This document shows, piece after piece, positions 55,835 through 60,660 of a DNA stretch of 60,660 nt. The notes under the pieces are model-generated. The model was given only the letters and a program-made list of their open reading frames with translations. It was not told where the DNA came from and made no database searches. The position numbers and the translations under genes are program-made. How positions within the stretch are numbered: position 1 is the first letter of the stretch; every line of letters begins with the position of its first letter. This stretch comes from Pseudomonadota bacterium (lineage in GTDB: Bacteria > Pseudomonadota > Gammaproteobacteria > Steroidobacterales > Steroidobacteraceae): assembly GCA_025360865.1 (NCBI GenBank), contig JANYBG010000185.1, forward strand, positions 1 through 60,660, written 5' to 3'.

Positions 55835-56761
55835 CTATCCGGACGGGTCTTGGTCAAGCTCCTGCGCCCGTGCCACCGCCTCATTGGTGGAGGCGAACGC
55901 GCGGAACGAATTCGCATCCACGATGTTGGAGAGGTTCTGGGCGACGAGTTCAGCGGTCAGCGCCGCGGTCCTGAAACCCGCCGTTTCCCCGAACAAGTAG
56001 CGGCGCACGCTGCCGCCCGAGGCGGAAAGAATCTCGCCCCGCAGAGCGCAGGTCTCGTGCGCAAGGTACGCGACCAGCGGTGCGACTGAGGCCGGTGGCA
56101 GGGCGTGTTCCATCCACGATCGCTGCGCGGGATCCATCCCGACGCCCGCGGTCATTCGCGTCGCCGCCGCGGGTGATATGCAGTTCACCCCGATGTTCAC
56201 AGCGGCCGCCTCGAGGGACAGGCTGCGGGTAAAGGCGAGAATCGCGCCCTTGGCGGCCGAGTACGCCGCGCAGTTCAGGTAGCCGAAGACAGCGGAGGAG
56301 GTCGTGTTCACAATCCTACCGTAGCCGGCCGCGCACATCGGGTCCCACACCGCGCGGCACATGAGCGCGGTGCCCATGAAATGCACGTCCATGACACGGC
56401 GGAAGTCGTCCGGGCTGGTTTGCGCGAATGGCCGGTCCATGCCAATGCCGGCGTTGTTGATCAGCGCATCGACGCGACAGAATTCGCGCAGGGCTTGGGC
56501 CACAATGGCATTGGCTCCCGCCTCATGCGCGACCGACTCGTAACTGGCTGATGCGGTGCCGCCCGCGTCGCGGATTTCCGCGACGCAGTCATCGGCCGGA
56601 CGGCGTGACTGCGCCAAGTCCTCCCCGGCATCACCCACGCCCGTGTCGTTGACGAGGACAGCAGCGCCGCGCCGCGCGAGCAGGCCGGCGTACGCTCGAC
56701 CCAGGCCACGGCCGGCGCCGGTCACGATCACCACCTGGCCGTCGAATCGCAGGTCATTCAC
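55835..56761 (-). CDS. SDR family dehydrogenase, 3-hydroxyacyl-CoA/17-beta-HSD4-like
   Basis: 308 aa. TGAGRGLGRAYAGLLARRGA with VLVNDTGVG is the N-terminal pattern of the MFE-2/HSD17B4 type; NNAG, Ser in TTSSAVFG and catalytic YSAAK complete the site. About 50 residues longer than classical SDRs. Acts on 3-hydroxyacyl-CoA or steroid-like alcohols in relatives. Encoded 54 bases after the LuxR regulator on the same strand, across from a TonB receptor. Confidence 0.85.
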   Translation of the reverse strand: MNDLRFDGQVVIVTGAGRGLGRAYAGLLARRGAAVLVNDTGVGDAGEDLAQSRRPADDCVAEIRDAGGTASASYESVAHEAGANAIVAQALREFCRVDALINNAGIGMDRPFAQTSPDDFRRVMDVHFMGTALMCRAVWDPMCAAGYGRIVNTTSSAVFGYLNCAAYSAAKGAILAFTRSLSLEAAAVNIGVNCISPAAATRMTAGVGMDPAQRSWMEHALPPASVAPLVAYLAHETCALRGEILSASGGSVRRYLFGETAGFRTAALTAELVAQNLSNIVDANSFRAFASTNEAVARAQELDQDPSG

Positions 56762-56815
56762 CGGGGGGGCCTTGAGGGGCGAATCGCCGGGTCGGCGCCA
56801 CCCGCGGAAGCCTCA

Positions 56816-57976
56816 TCAGGCAATGATCGCAAGGCTGGTCAGGACGAGCCTCGTGAGTTCGGGCTGACGGTGGGTGCCGGTCTTGGTGAACACCGAGCGC
56901 AGCTGCGCGCGCGCGGTGTTCTCCGAGATGCCGAGCGCGCTTGAGGCTTCGATGATCGAGGCGCCATCCAGCAAGCCCGTGACGAGCGCCATCTCCGCCC
57001 GGGAGATGTGGTACAGCCGCGCGAATGGCTCAATCGAGACGTTGCGGTGCAGGTTATCGGCCGAGACGAAGATGGCGACGCCGCCGCCCTCGCCACCGGC
57101 GCTCGAGGTGATCGGCTTGAGCAGCAGGTGCAGCGAGGTCGCCGCATTTCCCGCCGATGTGTTCAGCGCGGTCAGTTTCAGTGAGCTGGTGGCGCGACCT
57201 TCCGCGCCGGCGAGCTCGTACAAGGAGCGCACGGACCTCTCCAGCATGTCCTGGTGCGCGGCCTCGCCAGCGCGCAGCTGGGTGCCCACCACCTGCAACA
57301 GCTGGCTGTCGCGCATCATCCGGGCCGCCGTCTCATTGACCCGGATCACGTGCCCGCGCTCGTTCAGGATGACCACGCCAAAGGCGAGCTGGTCGATCGC
57401 GCGCACATAGGCATTGTTTTCCAGGCCCTCGCGGTGGCTGCGCTCATAGCTCTCCATCGCCAGCTTGATGTGCGGATACAGGCGGCTCAGCAGCGCCTTC
57501 TCCGGCGCCTGGAAGCACTCCTCGGGGTCACGCCGCGCCAGCTTCAGACTTCCCAAATAGGTATTTCCGAAGGTGACGTTGAGCGCGAGGAGGTCGCAGA
57601 TCCCGTCCAGCCTCAACAGCTCGTTGTAGAACCGCGAGCGGTGAAAGCTCTCACGGGAGACCCGGTCGAAGATGTTGCAGGCGATGCCTTCCTCCAGGTC
57701 GAGAAACGGGTCGTCGGAGAAGACCTGCGTCCGGTATACCTCGACCACGGAACGGCGGGTATTCACGTCGAAGAGCATGCCCCGGTCCCCGCGCGAGGGC
57801 TGGCGCAGGACCAGGGTCGCCGTGCACGCGTCGAACTGTTCGCACAGCAGTTCCAAGAACTCAGTCCAGGGATTGGAGGCGTGGACGCTCTGGTACAGCG
57901 TCAACAGCAAGTGGTCCAGACTGCCCGATTCGCCACGCGGAAGGGAGCCGATGGGGTGAGTTCGGTCAGCTGCCAT
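56816..57976 (-). CDS. LuxR-type transcriptional regulator with PAS-like sensor domain
   Basis: 386 aa from ATG 57976 (58033 is an alternative). The C-terminus is a LuxR helix-turn-helix: ISRAEMALVTGLLDGASIIE, then ALGISENTARAQLRSVFTKTG. The central region (FGVVILNERGHVIRVNETAARMM) is PAS-like and the N-terminal 190 residues may be another sensor. No receiver domain, so the signal is probably a bound small molecule. Divergent from the TonB receptor and upstream of the SDR; these are its likely targets. Confidence 0.88.
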   Translation of the reverse strand: MAADRTHPIGSLPRGESGSLDHLLLTLYQSVHASNPWTEFLELLCEQFDACTATLVLRQPSRGDRGMLFDVNTRRSVVEVYRTQVFSDDPFLDLEEGIACNIFDRVSRESFHRSRFYNELLRLDGICDLLALNVTFGNTYLGSLKLARRDPEECFQAPEKALLSRLYPHIKLAMESYERSHREGLENNAYVRAIDQLAFGVVILNERGHVIRVNETAARMMRDSQLLQVVGTQLRAGEAAHQDMLERSVRSLYELAGAEGRATSSLKLTALNTSAGNAATSLHLLLKPITSSAGGEGGGVAIFVSADNLHRNVSIEPFARLYHISRAEMALVTGLLDGASIIEASSALGISENTARAQLRSVFTKTGTHRQPELTRLVLTSLAIIA

Positions 57977-58104
57977 GGACGAGTCTACCCAGTCCAATCG
58001 CGGGGTGCATACCCAGACCGCCCTGCGGTTCACCCGAACAGATTACAGTCCCGGTGCGCATGGTCGCGTCGGCCACGGCCGGTGTGGGCGGCTCGCCAAT
58101 CGGT

Positions 58105-58121
58105 AATCAATTCCGGTGATT
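58105..58121. promoter_or_regulatory. candidate operator between the LuxR gene and the TonB receptor
   Basis: Inverted repeat AATCA and TGATT with a 7-base spacer, overlapped by TCAAT/ATTGA. It lies in the 234-base divergent spacer, about 90 bases before the receptor start. Candidate LuxR-regulator site. Confidence 0.35.
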
Positions 58122-58210
58122 GACGCCATCGGGGAAACTGATGAGATTGATTTTGCTGATTTTTGTTCCTGATCGCCTTCGCGATCACGTGCATGTCGAG
58201 GGGGAATCTA

Positions 58211-60334
58211 ATGACGATAAGCCGATTCAACGGACTCGTATTCGTGGGAATTCTCAGCGCTGTCGGGGCCACCGGGCCTGCGCTCGCCGCCGAACCCGCG
58301 CTTCAGGAAGTCATTGTTACCGCGCAAAAGAAGGCTCAGAACCTGCAGGAGACGCCGATCTCCCTGGAGTCTTTCAATGCGGACCAGCTCGAGCAACGCG
58401 GCATCACCAATGTCGCCGACCTCGCCAACGAGGTCCCGGACCTGCACATCATGCCCTTCGGCAGCGCCTCGACGACCTTGAACATCTTCATCCGCGGAGT
58501 GGGCGCGGTCGACAGCCAGGTCACGGAGGATCCGCCCGTGGGCATCTACCTGAACGGCGTATACATCGCCCGTCCCGTGGGGCTGACCACCGACCAGGCG
58601 GACCTCGAGCGCATCGAGGTGCTGCGCGGTCCCCAGGGCACGCTGTACGGACGCAACACGACGGGTGGGGCGATCAACATCATCACCGCGAGGCCCGACG
58701 CCACTTTGGGGGGATCCCAGCTGCTCAGCTACGGCAACTACCACGCGATCCGCTCGCAGAGCATGTTCAATCTGCCTGTCAGCGACCAGCTCTACCTGCG
58801 CGCGTCTCTGGACTGGAGCAAGCGCGACGGGTGGCTGCGCAATACGGGGCAGGGGAGCGACTTCTCCGCCTATGACCAGCTGTCCGGCCGCCTCGACGCG
58901 CGCTGGAAGCCGATGGAGTCCGTTACCGTCGACTACTCCTATGACCGCGCCAAGAACGTCTACTCGAGCGACTATTATCACCTCACCGAGCCCACGGCCA
59001 CGTTCTCGTTCCTGCCCGCGCAACCGTATCGCCTCGGCGCCACGACGCTGCCCAACCCGTTCCAGGACGGCCAGGATGAGGTATCGGGCAACACGCTCAC
59101 GGTCGCATGGATCACCGCCATCGGCGAAGTGAAGTCGATTTCCGCCTACCGGGACCTGCATTCGGACTCGTACCAGGACTTCGCGGGCAACGCGACGCTG
59201 GCGATCTACCGCAACGACCCGATCACCGTGAAGCAGCACCAGGTCTCGCAGGAGTTCCAGCTGGTCGGGTCCAGCCCGGGGAAGCTCTTCGACTACATCG
59301 CCGGTATCTATTACTTCGATGAAGGCGCCACCTCGCTCGACACGGACAAGGTGGACATCGTCAGTTTCGACTCCATCAATAACGTGAAGGCTGACAACAA
59401 GACCTATGCCGCGTATGGGCAGCTGACCTGGCGGCCGAGCGCCGACTCGCGCTGGGGCTACACCGTCGGCGGCCGCTGGACCAAGGACAAGCGGGATGCG
59501 ACCAACTTCCTGGCCGCGCCCGGGTCCACCGACTACACCAACTTCTCCCCCTCGGCCACCGTGACATTCCAGCCCACCAGCAGCGTGAACCTCTACGCGA
59601 AGGCGGTTGAGGGCTACAAGGCCGGTGGATTCAACTGGCGCGAAGGCAACTTCCAAAACCCGTTCGGGCCGGAAAAGATCACAACATTCGAGCTGGGCTG
59701 GAAGACGGAATGGCTGGAGCATCGCCTGCGCTGGAACAACGCGCTGTTCTACTCCAATTACCGCGACATCCAGCTCGACATCATCGTGCCAGGCCAACCC
59801 AACCCCACCCTCACGGAGACGAAGAACGCCGGGAAGGCTCACGTGGGCGGGGATGAGACCGAGCTGGAACTGGCGGTCACCGAGGCCTTGCGGGTGGGCG
59901 TCAACTACGCCTATCTGTACAACAACATCACCGAGGTCCAAGGAGACGACGCGTCCCTGTGGCACCTGTCGGCGGCGCCGAAGAACTCGGTAAACGCCCA
60001 CATCGACTGGGACCTCATGGAGCTCGCGGTCGGCACGCTGAACTTCAAGACCGACTATTCCTGGCGGGCCGAGTCGTTCACTACCTCGCGCGACGTCATC
60101 GGCGATGGGGCGACGGTTCCCTCCTACGGACTCTGGAACGCAAGCCTGAATCTCGTCGGTGAGAACTGGCTGGTCCATGGCAGCAAGTGCCGGGTGAGCG
60201 CCTGGATCCGCAACATCTCGGATACCCAGTACCTGCTCGACCCATTTGGCAGCTTCTCCGGACTGCATGCGATCAAGCTGACCAACTACGGTACCCCGCG
60301 TACCTTTGGGCTGGACCTGAAGATCGCGTTCTAG
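58211..60334 (+). CDS. TonB-dependent receptor
   Basis: 707 aa from ATG 58211, preceded by GAGGGGG; the signal peptide ends PALAAEP. The TonB box region EVIVTAQKKAQNLQETPISL, plug with IFIRGVGAVDSQVTEDPPVG and RIEVLRGPQGTLYGRNTTGG, then a beta barrel ending in LDLKIAF with terminal Phe. The plug pattern (TPISLESFNADQL) is that of the large receptor group common in sphingomonads and Steroidobacter-like bacteria. Imports an unknown complex nutrient; likely controlled by the divergent LuxR protein. Confidence 0.93.
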   Translation: MTISRFNGLVFVGILSAVGATGPALAAEPALQEVIVTAQKKAQNLQETPISLESFNADQLEQRGITNVADLANEVPDLHIMPFGSASTTLNIFIRGVGAVDSQVTEDPPVGIYLNGVYIARPVGLTTDQADLERIEVLRGPQGTLYGRNTTGGAINIITARPDATLGGSQLLSYGNYHAIRSQSMFNLPVSDQLYLRASLDWSKRDGWLRNTGQGSDFSAYDQLSGRLDARWKPMESVTVDYSYDRAKNVYSSDYYHLTEPTATFSFLPAQPYRLGATTLPNPFQDGQDEVSGNTLTVAWITAIGEVKSISAYRDLHSDSYQDFAGNATLAIYRNDPITVKQHQVSQEFQLVGSSPGKLFDYIAGIYYFDEGATSLDTDKVDIVSFDSINNVKADNKTYAAYGQLTWRPSADSRWGYTVGGRWTKDKRDATNFLAAPGSTDYTNFSPSATVTFQPTSSVNLYAKAVEGYKAGGFNWREGNFQNPFGPEKITTFELGWKTEWLEHRLRWNNALFYSNYRDIQLDIIVPGQPNPTLTETKNAGKAHVGGDETELELAVTEALRVGVNYAYLYNNITEVQGDDASLWHLSAAPKNSVNAHIDWDLMELAVGTLNFKTDYSWRAESFTTSRDVIGDGATVPSYGLWNASLNLVGENWLVHGSKCRVSAWIRNISDTQYLLDPFGSFSGLHAIKLTNYGTPRTFGLDLKIAF

Positions 60335-60361
60335 CGTGATGCCGTGCCTGCGCGGCAAGCG

Positions 60362-60660
60362 CTAGTCGGTCAGGTACAGGTCACGCAGTTGAGCCAGGGC
60401 GGCGTCATCGACGTCCAGTCGGTGCGCGAGGTAGCGCTCGACCGACCCGTGGCGGGTTTCGATGCCCGTGAACATCGCCTCGAGGTAGGCGGGGTCGGCC
60501 GCGAACAGGGGCGCCCGCACCTGCGGGGGCAGTTCCTGCAGGAATCGCCAGGCGCCCCTCTCACCGACCAGGCGCTCGAAGTTGGTCACCTGGGCCGAGA
60601 GCGCGTAGTCCTCAAGCACTCGCGGGCGCGAGACCCCGAGGGCAGCGAGCAGCAGCGCCG
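60362..60660 (-). CDS. tyrosine-protein phosphatase (Y_phosphatase3 family), C-terminal part
   Basis: The gene enters from beyond the right edge; only the last 98 residues are seen. ALLLAALGVSRPRVLEDYAL follows the (unseen) P-loop in this family, and SVERYLAHRLDVDDAALAQL is the characteristic tail, similar to the one at 29373. The frame is open to the last base of the window. Partial, so catalytic residues cannot be checked. Confidence 0.75.
   Translation of the reverse strand, partial: ALLLAALGVSRPRVLEDYALSAQVTNFERLVGERGAWRFLQELPPQVRAPLFAADPAYLEAMFTGIETRHGSVERYLAHRLDVDDAALAQLRDLYLTD

Noticed and set aside
58171-58186. GATCGC-CTTC-GCGATC hairpin before the TonB receptor
   Set aside because: Short stem in coding-like GC-rich sequence; too likely by chance to call an operator.
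58208-60358. 716-residue open frame opposite the TonB receptor
   Set aside because: Antisense artefact of high GC; the plus strand has a full receptor with signal peptide and terminal Phe.

Overview
The window is high-GC Gram-negative DNA with dense genes and short spacers. TonB-dependent receptor, TorF-type porin, ECF sigma factor, NAD-dependent FdsGBA formate dehydrogenase and an S-adenosylhomocysteine (SAH) riboswitch all point to a proteobacterium, most likely a gammaproteobacterium of the Steroidobacterales/Nevskiales/Xanthomonadales type. That placement is inference from gene content only. I see no rRNA, tRNA, CRISPR array, insertion sequence or prophage.

Layout. 1-2100: end of an M61 aminopeptidase and a secreted two-repeat protein. 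2645-7267 (minus): Gld-type ABC exporter operon (ATPase, permease, GldG-like, DUF4340). 7525-13243: a frameshifted zinc-ribbon gene, rhomboid protease, GNAT acetyltransferase, MocR regulator with a LysE exporter, a PcaF-like thiolase and a threonine dehydratase. 13284-15843 (minus): ECF sigma factor, membrane anti-sigma factor and subtilase in one overlapping operon. 16879-22902: formate dehydrogenase fdsGBA-fdhD-fdsD. 22899-27590: adenosine-kinase-like PfkB, metK, SAH riboswitch, ahcY, folD. 28061-35322: small DNA-binding-like protein, exported F420-reductase-like protein, tyrosine phosphatase, DMT transporter, trans-sulfuration enzyme, methyltransferase and M13 peptidase. 35719-38405: cyclopropane-fatty-acid-synthase-like methyltransferase, FAD reductase and a cysteine-free OsmC protein. 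38419-43130 (minus): an operon for two related secreted beta proteins, a third small secreted protein, a PapD-like chaperone and an outer-membrane barrel that is not a recognisable usher. 43458-60660: SDR, M28 peptidase, VOC protein, an ADH/SnoaL/F420-dependent G6PDH-like/MFS operon, cation antiporter, orphan HyuA, and an SDR-LuxR unit divergent from a TonB receptor; a second tyrosine phosphatase runs off the end.

How they fit together. Formate dehydrogenase, FolD and the MetK/AhcY/adenosine kinase set join formate, folate and methyl-cycle chemistry in one stretch; the riboswitch should raise AhcY when SAH builds up. Four extracytoplasmic peptidases (M61, S8, M13, M28) and a rhomboid suggest a protein-degrading lifestyle. 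The best candidates for under-described biology are the 38.4-43.1 kb secreted-fibre-like operon, the sigma/anti-sigma/subtilase module with propeptide-like domains, the Gram-negative F420-dependent G6PDH homologue, and the OsmC protein without cysteines.
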